From an uncultured Lachnospiraceae bacterium (lineage in GTDB: Bacteria > Bacillota > Clostridia > Lachnospirales > Lachnospiraceae), in the NCBI GenBank assembly GCA_902779395.1, contig CACZBK010000001.1:62001-126000 (forward strand): a stretch of 64,000 bases of DNA, written 5' to 3'. Below are positions 36,483 to 45,462 of this stretch, piece after piece. The position numbers and the translations under genes are program-made. Positions within the stretch are counted from its first letter, which is position 1, and every line of letters starts with the position of its first letter. The notes under the pieces were generated by a model that made no database searches, was not told the DNA's origin, and worked only from the letters and a program-made list of their open reading frames with translations.

Positions 36483-37685
36483 CTATTCGTCGTTGGCACT
36501 CTTCCGGGCATGCATTTTGAACTCTTCTTCTGCGAGCTCTATCTGCTTTTGGAACTGTTCAGCGGTAGGCAGGTAGTTCTGAATCTCTTTAATCTTTACA
36601 TTATCGTACGTAGCTACCCCCATAGGTGTTGTAATCCCTTGAAAGGCCAGCTGTACTTCCGTGCGATCCATATCCCTGCATATTAAGAGCCCGATTGTAG
36701 GATTGTCGCTATCCCGCTTTACAAATTCATTTACAGCATTTACATAGAAGTTCAGTTTTCCGGTAAATTCCGGATCAAATGGTTTAACCTTAAGCTCCAA
36801 AACCACATAACATCGCAGGTAAATATGATAAAACAAAAGGTCGATCTTTCGGGTTTTACCGGCAATAATGATTTCCTTCTGCCTTCCTACAAATGCCCAA
36901 CCGTCACCTAATTCCAACAGGAATCGCGTCATACGTTGCTCTAACACATCTTCCAAAGCATCTTCATCATAACCATCGGGTAAACTTACAAATCCCAGAT
37001 CATAATTGCTTTTTAAGATTTCCTTTGCCAGCTCACCTTGAATAGAGGGAAGTTTTTCATCAAAGTTGGTAACAGCAGCTCCCGATGCATGATATAAATC
37101 TGCCCGTATAATACTATCTAAGGCATTGCGACTAAGGCTTCCCTCTACAGTTTTCCGAATATAAAAGAAAGCTTCTTCAATACTTTGCGATTTTTGTATT
37201 ATCAAAACATGATGCATCCACGGAACAAATGCAAAAACAGAGGGGAATTCTAATTCTGAAGCAAGTTGCTTCACTTTTGCTTCGTGAATTTCTGAAGCAA
37301 CTTGCTTCAGTTTTACACTACCGATATCAACCTGATTCTCCATATCCGAAATCAACGAAATAGTTTTAATATTTGAAGCATAAAAAGAGTACCATTGCCT
37401 CATAAACCATAGATTCCGGGCAGAAAAGCCTTTTACTTCCGGGAACTCTGCTTGAAGATCCAAACTGACCTGATTTACTATACCACTTCCCCACTTTTCC
37501 TCGGCTTTTCTTACAACCAGATCCCTTCCAAGCTGCCAATTAAACAGAAGCTGCTCAGAGTTAACCTTAACAGCAGCTTTAATCTGAGCATTACGATAGC
37601 GCTGTTTTATCTCATGTATCCACTGAACATATTCACTATCAAGCTTAACATCTTGTGTTGTCACCAGTTCCGGCTTATTTTCCAT
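36483..37685 (-). CDS. PDDEXK nuclease-family protein (DUF1016/YhcG-like)
   Basis: About 400 residues. The N-terminal DUF1016_N-like helical domain begins near residue 18 (WIHEIKQRYRNAQIKAAVKVN, then NWQLGRDLV). It includes FSARNLWFMRQWY and FVPWMHHVLI. The C-terminal nuclease core has KIDLLFYH and YVVLELKVKPFDPEF, i.e. D...E-x-K. Start ATG 37685 after SD ggtgag, one base after the XRE stop, so they form one operon. Such proteins occur widely in mobile and defence loci; their targets are unknown. Confidence 0.85.
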   Translation of the reverse strand: MENKPELVTTQDVKLDSEYVQWIHEIKQRYRNAQIKAAVKVNSEQLLFNWQLGRDLVVRKAEEKWGSGIVNQVSLDLQAEFPEVKGFSARNLWFMRQWYSFYASNIKTISLISDMENQVDIGSVKLKQVASEIHEAKVKQLASELEFPSVFAFVPWMHHVLIIQKSQSIEEAFFYIRKTVEGSLSRNALDSIIRADLYHASGAAVTNFDEKLPSIQGELAKEILKSNYDLGFVSLPDGYDEDALEDVLEQRMTRFLLELGDGWAFVGRQKEIIIAGKTRKIDLLFYHIYLRCYVVLELKVKPFDPEFTGKLNFYVNAVNEFVKRDSDNPTIGLLICRDMDRTEVQLAFQGITTPMGVATYDNVKIKEIQNYLPTAEQFQKQIELAEEEFKMHARKSANDE

Positions 37686-37686
37686 C

Positions 37687-38310
37687 TTACTCACCATCCC
37701 CCTGATCAAGCTGATCATAGGCCTCCTGCAATTCCTCGATTTTCTTCTTTATCCGGGCTTTCTGCAGATCCTTTTCAGTCTTATCTATGATACCCTGCGG
37801 GTAAGTCCATTCCCAATCACGATATGATGTCAGGATCTCTTTCTTTTCTTCCTCAGATGTAGCTATCTCCAGCTCTGATCGTATCTTTGAATATACCTTG
37901 TACCACTCTTCCATGTATTCATATATATCATCCTTAAAACTTACGGAGATGCATAATCCCGGTGGTCTATCATCCGGAGTCTTTTCTATCTTCATATTAT
38001 AGGTATTCTCCAGCTCAAACATAGCGTACATAGCCCCTATGTAGTTTGTTATTACGGGATCTGCTAACGCAAGTGTACTTACACCTAATGCGTCAGCGAT
38101 GCTTTTAAGCATATCTGCCTTAGGTTTTCTCACACCGTTCTCATACTTCTGTATTCTGTCGGCATTTAAGCCTACTTTTTCCCCTAATTCGGCCTGGGAC
38201 ATCCCTTTTGCATTTCGTATAGCACGGATCCTGGCACCAATCCTGCGCGCAGAACTCTCTTCATTAATATCCATCGGGTCCTTTCCCAATGTGTTCTTAA
38301 CCATTATCAT
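37687..38310 (-). CDS. XRE-family repressor of the element
   Basis: About 207 residues with HTH RIRAIRNAKGMSQAELGEKVGL, then a helical C-terminal domain (about 95-200). SD ggaggg 6 bases before ATG 38310. It faces the xis/int operon across a region with AAAGCACA operators and so is the likely repressor of excision. It also leads the DUF1016 gene. Confidence 0.8.
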   Translation of the reverse strand: MIMVKNTLGKDPMDINEESSARRIGARIRAIRNAKGMSQAELGEKVGLNADRIQKYENGVRKPKADMLKSIADALGVSTLALADPVITNYIGAMYAMFELENTYNMKIEKTPDDRPPGLCISVSFKDDIYEYMEEWYKVYSKIRSELEIATSEEEKKEILTSYRDWEWTYPQGIIDKTEKDLQKARIKKKIEELQEAYDQLDQGDGE

Positions 38311-38377
38311 ATCGATCCCTCCATCCGCGGTCATTGCATAGAATTATGCTTATATTATCACATTTATCCTCATATAC

Positions 38378-38433
38378 AAAGCACAAAATAGAGCTGATAG
38401 AGAACTTTTTCAAAAAGCACATTATTGTGCTTT
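38378..38433. promoter_or_regulatory. Operator region between XRE repressor and xis/int
   Basis: A perfect inverted repeat aaagcaca-ttat-tgtgcttt at 38414-38433 and an extra half site aaagcaca at 38378-38385 lie between the divergent promoters. Confidence 0.6.
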
Positions 38434-38613
38434 ACAAGACCATAATAATATGTTATATTACAATTAAGAACAGATAAGTACCACAAAAGAACGTACCGTG
38501 ACAAGATAAAAAAGAAAGGTTCACAAGAGAACCCGGTGTTTCCCGGAAAACCGGATGTCACCGTTAACCAGGGAAGGCTTAATAAGGACACCCGGAAAAA
38601 GAAAGGAGGAGGT

Positions 38614-38775
38614 ATGAAAAACAGAGAAAGGCAGCGGGCAAACCGCAGGATCAAAGAAGAGATGTTAAGTTTCAAAGATATGTGCGGGGTAAACGATCCC
38701 ACACCATACGAAGCCGTCAGAGAAATAATACAGAAATTCAGAAAAGGCAGAAAGGAGAAAAAATATGGAGTATGA
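38614..38775 (+). CDS. Small basic protein upstream of xis
   Basis: A 53-residue basic protein (KNRERQRANRRIKEEML..., C-terminus KFRKGRKEKKYGV) starting right after SD aaaggaggagg. Overlaps the next gene by 11 bases. No family recognised; position suggests a role in excision control. Confidence 0.65.
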   Translation: MKNRERQRANRRIKEEMLSFKDMCGVNDPTPYEAVREIIQKFRKGRKEKKYGV

Positions 38776-38977
38776 AAAAATATTAAAGGATTATGGAGAT
38801 ATCCTCTTACCGGAAGATCTGCAGAAGATATTACACACCGGCCGCAACACCGTCTATAAGTATCTCGCAGACGGCACGATCAAATCTCTCAAAATAGGTG
38901 GAAAATACAGGGTACCTAAGCTCGATCTTCTGAAGTTTATCTATCCTGATATGAATTTCGTAAAGGAGGCCGGTTGA
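38765..38977 (+). CDS. Excisionase-like HTH protein
   Basis: A 70-residue MerR/Xis-type winged helix: LLPEDLQKILHTGRNTVYKYL and the wing IKSLKIGGKYRVPK. It directly precedes the integrase and probably bends attachment DNA to favour excision. Confidence 0.85.
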   Translation: MEYEKILKDYGDILLPEDLQKILHTGRNTVYKYLADGTIKSLKIGGKYRVPKLDLLKFIYPDMNFVKEAG

Positions 38978-38979
38978 CC

Positions 38980-40197
38980 ATGGCAAGGCCTAAGAAGGAC
39001 GGACGTAGAGCTACCGGGATACAAGGCAAAAAGGGATATCTTTATATAGTTACCTCACAGCCGGTGATCAGGGACGGAGCCAAAAAAATAGAGAAACGGT
39101 GGATTGCAACTGGTCTGACCGATACTCCCGAAAATGTCAAAAAGGCATCCGATTCAAGATCAAAGCTTCTTGGTAATAAGAGTATCCCGGTAACAGACAG
39201 AAATATCACTCTTCCTGATTACACCGACTATATCCTCAGCAAAAAGAAACGCGAGGTTTCAGAAACGACATATTCTGCATACTTTTACAGAGCCAATCGG
39301 ATAAAAGAATACTTTAGCGATATCAAAGTAAAAGATGTGAATGAAGCCATGGTCGAAAGTTTTCTTGACGGCCTTTTTGAAATACAACATGTTCAGCCAA
39401 GAACTGTTAAAGATATAAAGGTTTTTCTGGGATCTATAATGGCAATGGCAGTTAAAGAAGGTATACTCACATATAATCCTGTCAAGGAAGTTGTGATCAA
39501 TAAAAACCTGGCAGCCAAATATGTAAAAGACAAGAACACGGATGAAGAATTTTTTTCCTACGAAGAAGCACAGGATTTTTTAAACAGAGTCAAAGATCAT
39601 GAACTCTATGAGCTGTTTTACCTGACCCTGTTCTTTGGCCTAAGAAGGGAAGAGATACTCGGGCTGAGATGGTCTGCGATAGACTTCAAAAACAAAACTA
39701 TGAGCATCAATCACACTGTCACGAGAGGATTAACGATCAACCGCTCCAATACTACAAAAACCATTTCCAGTGCACGGGAATATCCTCTTACTCAAGAGCA
39801 GATTGAAATGTTCAATCTGCTCAAAAAAAAAGAGGACGCCAACCGTATGCTGTGCGGTAGCGAATATTACGACAGTGATTACATCTTCAAACATGCAGAC
39901 GGATCGCTGTATTATCCCGACTATCCTTCCAAGACATTCACTAAGCTTATCCGGAAGATGCCGGAATTACCGCAGGATATCACTTTCCATGGCCTCAGAA
40001 GTTCCTGCGTATCAATCCTGGTGCATCAGGGTATGGATGTTAAAAGCATACAGAAATGGGTAGGACACGCAGACATTGATACAACACTGAGAATCTATGC
40101 AAAGGTCAAGGACAAAGAATCGAAGAAAGAGATATCTGATGCTATGACCGGTATATTACCGCTTAAGGACTATACGGATAACAATGATACAACATAA
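38980..40197 (+). CDS. int: Tyrosine recombinase (integrase)
   Basis: About 405 residues. An AP2-like arm-binding N-terminus, SAM-like core-binding domain (about 80-175) and catalytic domain. Catalytic residues are R222 (GLRREE), H337-x-x-R340 (HGLRSSC), H363 (WVGH) and Y373 (IYAKV). The ATG at 38980 is 10 bases after SD aaaggagg; a TTG at 38974 is too close. It ends 93 bases from the carried tRNA. It presumably acts on acgtcccgaa in tRNA-Pro. Confidence 0.95.
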   Translation: MARPKKDGRRATGIQGKKGYLYIVTSQPVIRDGAKKIEKRWIATGLTDTPENVKKASDSRSKLLGNKSIPVTDRNITLPDYTDYILSKKKREVSETTYSAYFYRANRIKEYFSDIKVKDVNEAMVESFLDGLFEIQHVQPRTVKDIKVFLGSIMAMAVKEGILTYNPVKEVVINKNLAAKYVKDKNTDEEFFSYEEAQDFLNRVKDHELYELFYLTLFFGLRREEILGLRWSAIDFKNKTMSINHTVTRGLTINRSNTTKTISSAREYPLTQEQIEMFNLLKKKEDANRMLCGSEYYDSDYIFKHADGSLYYPDYPSKTFTKLIRKMPELPQDITFHGLRSSCVSILVHQGMDVKSIQKWVGHADIDTTLRIYAKVKDKESKKEISDAMTGILPLKDYTDNNDTT

Positions 40198-40257
40198 AAA
40201 GTTTTGCAAAGAGGATATGTTATGATAAAACAATTAATTCCATAATAAACAGAAAAA

Positions 40258-40276
40258 GTTAGAACAAAGTTAGAAT
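40258..40276 (+). repeat. Right integrase-arm-like repeats
   Basis: gttagaacaaa followed directly by gttagaattgg, matching the pair at 25730-25752 at the other end. Confidence 0.55.
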
Positions 40277-40289
40277 TGGGCACAAAAAA

Positions 40290-40363
40290 TCGGGGTGACG
40301 TGATTCGAACACGCGACCTCTTCGTCCCGAACGAAGCGCTCTACCAAGCTGAGCCACACCCCG
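40290..40363 (-). tRNA. tRNA-Pro(CGG), carried by the element
   Basis: A complete 74-nt cloverleaf on the minus strand. Acceptor cggggtg/caccccg plus A, D arm gctcagcttggtagagc, anticodon stem cttcg/cgaag with loop ttcggga (anticodon CGG), T arm gttcgaat. No encoded CCA; six T follow the 3' end. It has no obvious promoter of its own within the 40 bases to attR, but the native tRNA promoter (40467-40495) reads toward it. Confidence 0.95.
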
Positions 40364-40403
40364 ACAATGTTTTTATTCAGTTGAAAAGTGCTATATCGGC
40401 GCA

Positions 40404-40445
<42 letters not shown>

Positions 40446-40466
40446 ATATACCAATTAACCTTTAGA

Positions 40467-40495
40467 ATTATAAATGCGTCTCACCCGAATGTCAA
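40467..40495 (-). promoter_or_regulatory. Consensus promoter of the native tRNA-Pro gene
   Basis: Read on the minus strand: TTGACA (40490-40495), 17-bp spacer, TATAAT (40467-40472), about 21 bases before the tRNA 5' end. It now drives the orphan 5' half and then the intact carried tRNA. Confidence 0.9.
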
Positions 40496-40621
40496 TGTTT
40501 TTTTATGCACAAGCGGCAAGTATATATTTTTTTGTTTTTTATCAATATGTACCCACTACACAATTCGTTATTTTTATTGTATAATATGAATAGTAATTTC
40601 ATTTTTTAAGGAGGGGGTTTT

Positions 40622-41254
40622 ATGAAAAATGTTGTTATTATCATTCTGACGACTTTAGGCGCGATCCTTACAGTTATGTCCGGTCACGATCTTATCTTCA
40701 AAAACAGTCAGACCTGGCTGACAGGTATAGAAGGCTCCAGCCTTACAACAGTTCTTATTGCGGGGCTTGTATGTCTGGCTGCAGTTGTGGTGATCCTTCT
40801 TGTAGATGCAAGCAACCACAGGCTTTCCGCTTCAGTTACCGCTCCCCAGAAAGCACAGAGAGAGTACTACGGTCCCGGTTCAGATTCATTTAACGGAGCT
40901 TATGGCGACAGAACAGCCTCCGGCGGGGATGTCCACAGTATGGTAAGCGGTGCGTTCGCCCGTACGGTTTCTGTAGACCCGGAGCCCTCACCCATTCAGC
41001 AGCGTCCCATGGCAACCATTCCCGAACCGGTTCAGGTCCCGGTAAGGACCAATGACGCTGTGGATCCCATAGCATTTGCCCACTCTGCAGAAACACCTGC
41101 CGGAGCTGCTGCAAATATGAACCCCTTATACGGCGGTATAGTAGAGACCAAAAAAGCAGATTATGTTTCTCCTTATGCAGGAGCAGGCGGAAATGTAAAT
41201 TACGATCCTGCATATGGTCTGCAGCCTAACAGCCAGAACGGTCAAAACGTTTAA
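40622..41254 (+). CDS. Hypothetical membrane protein with disordered tail
   Basis: A 210-residue protein with two membrane helices (about 3-20 and 42-63) and a Pro/Ala/Gly/Asn-rich, probably disordered tail of about 140 residues. SD aaggaggg. No family recognised. First chromosomal gene right of the element. Confidence 0.65.
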   Translation: MKNVVIIILTTLGAILTVMSGHDLIFKNSQTWLTGIEGSSLTTVLIAGLVCLAAVVVILLVDASNHRLSASVTAPQKAQREYYGPGSDSFNGAYGDRTASGGDVHSMVSGAFARTVSVDPEPSPIQQRPMATIPEPVQVPVRTNDAVDPIAFAHSAETPAGAAANMNPLYGGIVETKKADYVSPYAGAGGNVNYDPAYGLQPNSQNGQNV

Positions 41255-41289
41255 AAGATCAGTTGCATGTATCGGATCATAAATAATCA

Positions 41290-41315
41290 AACCTCCGGCT
41301 CAGCCGGAGGTTTTT
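41290..41315. terminator. Shared bidirectional terminator
   Basis: Perfect stem acctccggct/agccggaggt with A-run before and T-run after. It serves both the plus-strand membrane gene and the minus-strand HAD gene, overlapping the latter's stop. Confidence 0.85.
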
Positions 41316-41914
41316 AATACTTCTTCAAGCTTTTTCCTTGCATCCTCATAGGAGATAAAAACTATTCCTTTCATCCCTTCTGCCTCTGCAGCTTCTATAT
41401 TGATCTTCCGGTCATCCAAAAATACACACTCCGAAGGAACAAGTCCGTATCTTTTAAACAACAGCCTGTAGATGGCCGGATCCGGTTTACTTATACGCTC
41501 AAAACCCGATATCACCTTACCGTCAACATAAGGCACAAAATCAAAATGCTTTTTCTCATGTATCCTGTATGTATCCCTGGGATAATTTGATAAAAGATAA
41601 ACCCTGTAACCTTTTGACTTTAACTCCTGCACCCAGGGTCTGCTATAGGGATAGGTTTTTATAATATCTTCCAGATTTCCAAAAAAAAGCTCCGCTTCAC
41701 GCGGAAACTCTATTACCCTGGATCTCATTTCATCTATGATATCATCTGTTTCCCTGATCCCAAGATCCAGCTCATCCCACAGACCACCCAACACTACCCT
41801 GTCAGTGAAAGCCCGGACTGCCTCATCGGAAAAAGCCAGATCATCGCGCATATATGCTTCATAGCGGAAATCAGCAAGGACCATGCCGATATCAAATACT
41901 ATATTTTTTATCAT
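41300..41914 (-). CDS. HAD-superfamily hydrolase (subfamily IA)
   Basis: A 204-residue protein with motif I modified (FDIGMVLADF; D-x-G instead of D-x-D), motif II LLSNYP, a Lys in SKPDPAIY, and motif IV VFLDDRKINIEAA. Likely a small-molecule phosphatase. The missing second Asp of motif I is seen in some YihX-like members. One base after the pseudopilin gene, so probably co-transcribed. Confidence 0.85.
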   Translation of the reverse strand: MIKNIVFDIGMVLADFRYEAYMRDDLAFSDEAVRAFTDRVVLGGLWDELDLGIRETDDIIDEMRSRVIEFPREAELFFGNLEDIIKTYPYSRPWVQELKSKGYRVYLLSNYPRDTYRIHEKKHFDFVPYVDGKVISGFERISKPDPAIYRLLFKRYGLVPSECVFLDDRKINIEAAEAEGMKGIVFISYEDARKKLEEVLKTSG

Positions 41915-41915
41915 A

Positions 41916-42437
41916 TCACTGAATGCAGATGCAATCGCCTATATCTTCCCATCTAGTTCCCTGGCATATAGCCTGATCAAACTTTTTTTCTCCGGTCCGG
42001 TCGGTATAAGTGGCCCACATAGCTATAGGATTCATAAAACCGCCCTTATACTGCACATAAATCTCGAGATTATCCTGATAGCGTGTAGACTGAAACATAT
42101 CCGCATATTTTGCCCTTGTAAAGGAATCTCCCCATCCCAATGTATCCCTGAATGCTACTCCGAATTTCGTATTACTGGTGCCCAGGAGAACTTCCAGTTT
42201 TTGCGGCTGTAGCATACTGTTAACTTCATCCATGGAATCCCTGTCCTGTATAACTACAGGATCATTCGCCGCATAAATAAGAGCCTGATAAATCGCATCC
42301 ATCGTTCGCAGATCATTTGTGACCTTTGCCTTATTTATATATTTGATCAGCTGAGGTGCCATTACTCCGACAAGTATCGCCATAATAGCTATAACAATGA
42401 TCAATTCGACCAAAGAAAATCCCTTATTATTTTTCAT
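41916..42437 (-). CDS. Type IV pilin-like/GspG pseudopilin
   Basis: A 173-residue protein with the prepilin cleavage site KNNKG-FSLVELI and the hydrophobic N-helix VIAIMAILVGVMAPQ. The C-terminal globular part is of the GspG/type IV pilin type. ATG at 42437 follows SD gagagg. No prepilin peptidase, ATPase or other pilus gene lies nearby, so it is an orphan here. Confidence 0.85.
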   Translation of the reverse strand: MKNNKGFSLVELIIVIAIMAILVGVMAPQLIKYINKAKVTNDLRTMDAIYQALIYAANDPVVIQDRDSMDEVNSMLQPQKLEVLLGTSNTKFGVAFRDTLGWGDSFTRAKYADMFQSTRYQDNLEIYVQYKGGFMNPIAMWATYTDRTGEKKFDQAICQGTRWEDIGDCICIQ

Positions 42438-42543
42438 AATATCCTCTCCCCTTACAGACACCGCCCCATGCGGCAATTAAATACTATCACCAATATAAAT
42501 AATTTTAAAGCATATTAATGATTTATTTTTAGTTATTCATCTA

Positions 42544-42572
42544 TTGACCGACAGTTTTAAGGTATGTTATAT
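42544..42572 (+). promoter_or_regulatory. SigA-type promoter of thrH-like gene
   Basis: TTGACC at 42544-42549, 17-bp spacer, TTATAT at 42567-42572. Confidence 0.65.
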
Positions 42573-42618
42573 TTCATTAGATACGGAAGATAAGAATGAC
42601 TTAAGAGAGGTAATTAAT

Positions 42619-43221
42619 ATGGAAATAGTCTGTCTCGATCTTGAAGGAGTGCTGGTACCCGAGATTTGGATCGCTTTCTCCGAAGCCAGCGGGATCCCCG
42701 AACTGAAACGCACTACAAGGGATGAACCCGACTATGATAAACTCATGAGATGGCGTCTGGGTATATTAAAAGAGCACGGTCTTGGGCTTAAAGAAATACA
42801 GGATACCATCGCAGGCATCGATCCTCTGGACGGTGCAAAGGATTTCCTGGATGAATTGAGAAGTCTTACACAGGCGATCATCATCTCCGATACATTTACC
42901 CAGTTTGCCAGCCCCTTGATGAAAAAGCTTGGTATGCCCACTATTTTCTGTAACACTCTGGTAGTGGCAGATAACGGCGAGATCACCGACTTTAAAATGA
43001 GGATAGAAAAATCCAAATTAAGCACTGTAAAGGCACTGCAGTCCATTGGATACGATACCATCGCCGCAGGTGATTCTTATAACGATCTGGATATGATACT
43101 GGCAAGCAAGGCCGGCTTCCTCTTCAGGAGTACCGAGCAGATAAAGAAGGATCACCCTGAACTGCCCGCATTTGAAGATTATGCGGATCTGCTGAACGCG
43201 ATAAAAGCCCGGCTGAGCTGA
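42619..43221 (+). CDS. thrH: Phosphoserine phosphatase/homoserine phosphotransferase ThrH-like
   Basis: A 200-residue HAD enzyme starting MEIVCLDLEGVLVPEIW, diagnostic of ThrH (Glu in motif I as D-x-E-G). Motif II is IISDTF, a conserved Lys lies in EKSKLSTVKALQ and motif IV is GDSYNDLDM. ThrH dephosphorylates phosphoserine and can pass the phosphate to homoserine. ATG 42619 follows SD agagagg; an upstream in-frame start has no SD. Confidence 0.88.
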   Translation: MEIVCLDLEGVLVPEIWIAFSEASGIPELKRTTRDEPDYDKLMRWRLGILKEHGLGLKEIQDTIAGIDPLDGAKDFLDELRSLTQAIIISDTFTQFASPLMKKLGMPTIFCNTLVVADNGEITDFKMRIEKSKLSTVKALQSIGYDTIAAGDSYNDLDMILASKAGFLFRSTEQIKKDHPELPAFEDYADLLNAIKARLS

Positions 43222-43238
43222 AGACAGCAGGCAGAAGA

Positions 43239-43883
43239 TCACGTTTTATATCGGATCACATATTTACATATGGGATTTCCCATTGAAGAAAATCGTTCCT
43301 CATATTCTGTCATGATATTATCCTTCATAAGCTCTTCGTCAGCATGAAGATCAAAAGTAGAGAGCAGCAGTTCGAAGCTGCTCTCTTTTATTTCCTCAAG
43401 CGCAAACTCAAACAGATCCCTGTTATCGGTCTTAAATTCAACCAGCCCGCCCGGCTTAAGTATCCCAGCATATCTGGCCAGGAACTGCCTTGAAGGAAGC
43501 CTGCGCTTTGCATGCCTGTCCTTAGGCCATGGATCCGAAAAATTGAGATAAATACGATCTATCTCCCCCGGAGCAAAGCTGTCACAGATATACTCGGCAT
43601 CCATACGTATAAAACGGAGATTTTCAAGAGGCCGCTCCTCCATCTTCTGAAGAGCACGCAGCAAAACCGATGAATATTTCTCTATCCCAAGGAAGTTTAC
43701 CTGTGTATCACGGGCAGCCAGATCCATTAGAAAGCGTCCCTTACCGGCACCTATCTCAAGTCTGAGCGGCTTATCGTTTCCGAATATTTCTCTCCATTTC
43801 CCTTTATGGGCTGTCTCATCATGGATAACATATTCATTTTCGGCTATCACTTCCCTGGAGCCGGGTATGTTCTTAAGTCTCAT
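43239..43883 (-). CDS. trmB: tRNA (guanine-N7-)-methyltransferase TrmB
   Basis: A 214-residue Rossmann methyltransferase that makes m7G46 in tRNA. SAM motif EIGAGKGRFL, then NFLGIEKYSSVLLRA, IYLNFSDPWPKDRHAKRR (the TrmB signature) and KTDNRDLFEF. Usual length. Convergent with thrH. Confidence 0.95.
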   Translation of the reverse strand: MRLKNIPGSREVIAENEYVIHDETAHKGKWREIFGNDKPLRLEIGAGKGRFLMDLAARDTQVNFLGIEKYSSVLLRALQKMEERPLENLRFIRMDAEYICDSFAPGEIDRIYLNFSDPWPKDRHAKRRLPSRQFLARYAGILKPGGLVEFKTDNRDLFEFALEEIKESSFELLLSTFDLHADEELMKDNIMTEYEERFSSMGNPICKYVIRYKT

Positions 43884-43995
43884 TTTATAATTCTCCTGTT
43901 TTGAAATATATTGAGATATAGATATAACATCTGCCTCATCCCGTCATATTAATATTCGTCTTCCTTTTTTAACATAATACGATTATAATATCAAC

Positions 43996-45462
43996 ATGAA
44001 AAAAATGTTATTACTGTTACCTATCTTAATATTCTTATGCTTTCCTATAAGTGTACATGCCACTGCCCAGGATTATCTTGACGAGGCCGAATTACGCAAA
44101 GATGAACCTGTAGAGAGTAATGAAACGCCCAACTGGCCCCAGGGCCCTGCCATCGGTGCCGAATCGGCTGTTCTTATGGATGCAGACAGCGGTATGATCC
44201 TTTATTCCAAAAATATCCACGAACACCTCTATCCTGCATCTACTACAAAGCTGATGACCTGCCTCGTCGCCATAGAAAACTGTCCTTTAAACGAGCTGAT
44301 CACCGTTAACCAGTCTGCCATTGATGCAAATGAAAGCGACGGTTCCCACATGTATCTTACTGCCGGCGAAAAGCTTACCTTGGAAGAACTGCTCTACGGG
44401 ATCATCATTAATTCCGCAAACGAAGCCTGCAATGCTGTGGGGGAACATATAGCCGGTTCCATGGATTCTTACGTTGAGATGATGAACGCCAGAGCTTTGG
44501 AGCTTGGCTGCACCGACACCCATTTCGTCACTACTAACGGACTGCATGATGAAGATCATTACACCAGCGCCCATGATCTGGCACTGATAGGCCGTGCCTT
44601 TTTCTCACACGACATCCTGGCCTCCATGGCCTGCACCACCCGTCATTCTATCCCGGAAACTGACCTTCACGGAGAACATAATCTTAAATCCAAAAACAAG
44701 CTATATCCCGGACAGGAATATGAATATGACGGACTCATCGGATCAAAAACAGGATTCACCAGCATATCACGGCAGACTCTTGTTTCCTGTGCACAAAGAG
44801 GCAGTATCCGGCTCATATGCGTTATCATGATGGAGGAAAGTCCTTATCAGTTCACCGATACCACTGAGCTTTTTGATTACGGCTTCGATCACTTTTATAT
44901 TACCGGCACCGATGAGATCAACAGCCGCTTTAACCTAAGCAATCCGGTATTCTTTGACAGTCCCTCGGATATTTTGGGAAATACCGCCCCTCTCGTATAT
45001 ATTCAGAAAGGTGTACAGATACTGATGCCTGATACGATCTCTGAAGAAGATGTAAAAACGGTCATAAGCTATGACAGGCTAAGCCCGGGTGCAATAGCCC
45101 GTGTAGAATACAGCTACGAGAACATAGTTATGGGCTCAGCCGATGTTCTCATGAATGATATCAGCAATACTGCCGCACTTAATATAACCCACCATTCAAA
45201 AAACGGACACAACCCGAATGATGATAAGATCTATGTGAATATATATCATGTATTGTTTATCCTTGGCATAAGTGCTGTATCCGTGATCATACTCATGATC
45301 ATACTGCGCATAGTACGCCTGAGTATGATCCGCGCAAGGAAGATCCGCCGTATAAAGCAAAAGAGGGAGGAGATATTAAAATCCCGCTCCACCTTAAGAC
45401 GAAATTATCACCCGGACAAACACCGTCCGCCAAAAAAGAATCATCCACGCGATTCTATCTGA
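43996..45462 (+). CDS. D-alanyl-D-alanine carboxypeptidase (DacF type)
   Basis: A 488-residue secreted, membrane-anchored peptidoglycan hydrolase. Signal peptide (1-23, ...HATA). Active-site motifs S82-T-T-K85, S140-A-N142 and K251-T-G. A C-terminal PBP5_C-like region (about 300-395) precedes a membrane helix near 418-442 and a very basic tail (RKIRRIKQKREE). It trims the terminal D-Ala of stem peptides. A C-terminal helix plus long basic cytoplasmic tail replaces the usual amphipathic anchor. Confidence 0.9.
   Translation: MKKMLLLLPILIFLCFPISVHATAQDYLDEAELRKDEPVESNETPNWPQGPAIGAESAVLMDADSGMILYSKNIHEHLYPASTTKLMTCLVAIENCPLNELITVNQSAIDANESDGSHMYLTAGEKLTLEELLYGIIINSANEACNAVGEHIAGSMDSYVEMMNARALELGCTDTHFVTTNGLHDEDHYTSAHDLALIGRAFFSHDILASMACTTRHSIPETDLHGEHNLKSKNKLYPGQEYEYDGLIGSKTGFTSISRQTLVSCAQRGSIRLICVIMMEESPYQFTDTTELFDYGFDHFYITGTDEINSRFNLSNPVFFDSPSDILGNTAPLVYIQKGVQILMPDTISEEDVKTVISYDRLSPGAIARVEYSYENIVMGSADVLMNDISNTAALNITHHSKNGHNPNDDKIYVNIYHVLFILGISAVSVIILMIILRIVRLSMIRARKIRRIKQKREEILKSRSTLRRNYHPDKHRPPKKNHPRDSI

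Noticed and set aside
25561-40363. Classic reading: element between the intact tRNA-Pro (40290-40363) and a displaced 3' end (25561-25602)
   Set aside because: The displaced half has stem bases (cgtag) that do not pair with the intact tRNA's cttcg, but pair perfectly with the orphan 5' half at 40414-40445. The classic model also leaves that 5' half unexplained. Kept as the main alternative.
43984-43996. TATAAT directly before the D,D-carboxypeptidase gene implying a leaderless mRNA
   Set aside because: The -35 match is poor (TTCCTT), and leaderless starts are rare in Firmicutes; the true promoter is probably elsewhere.
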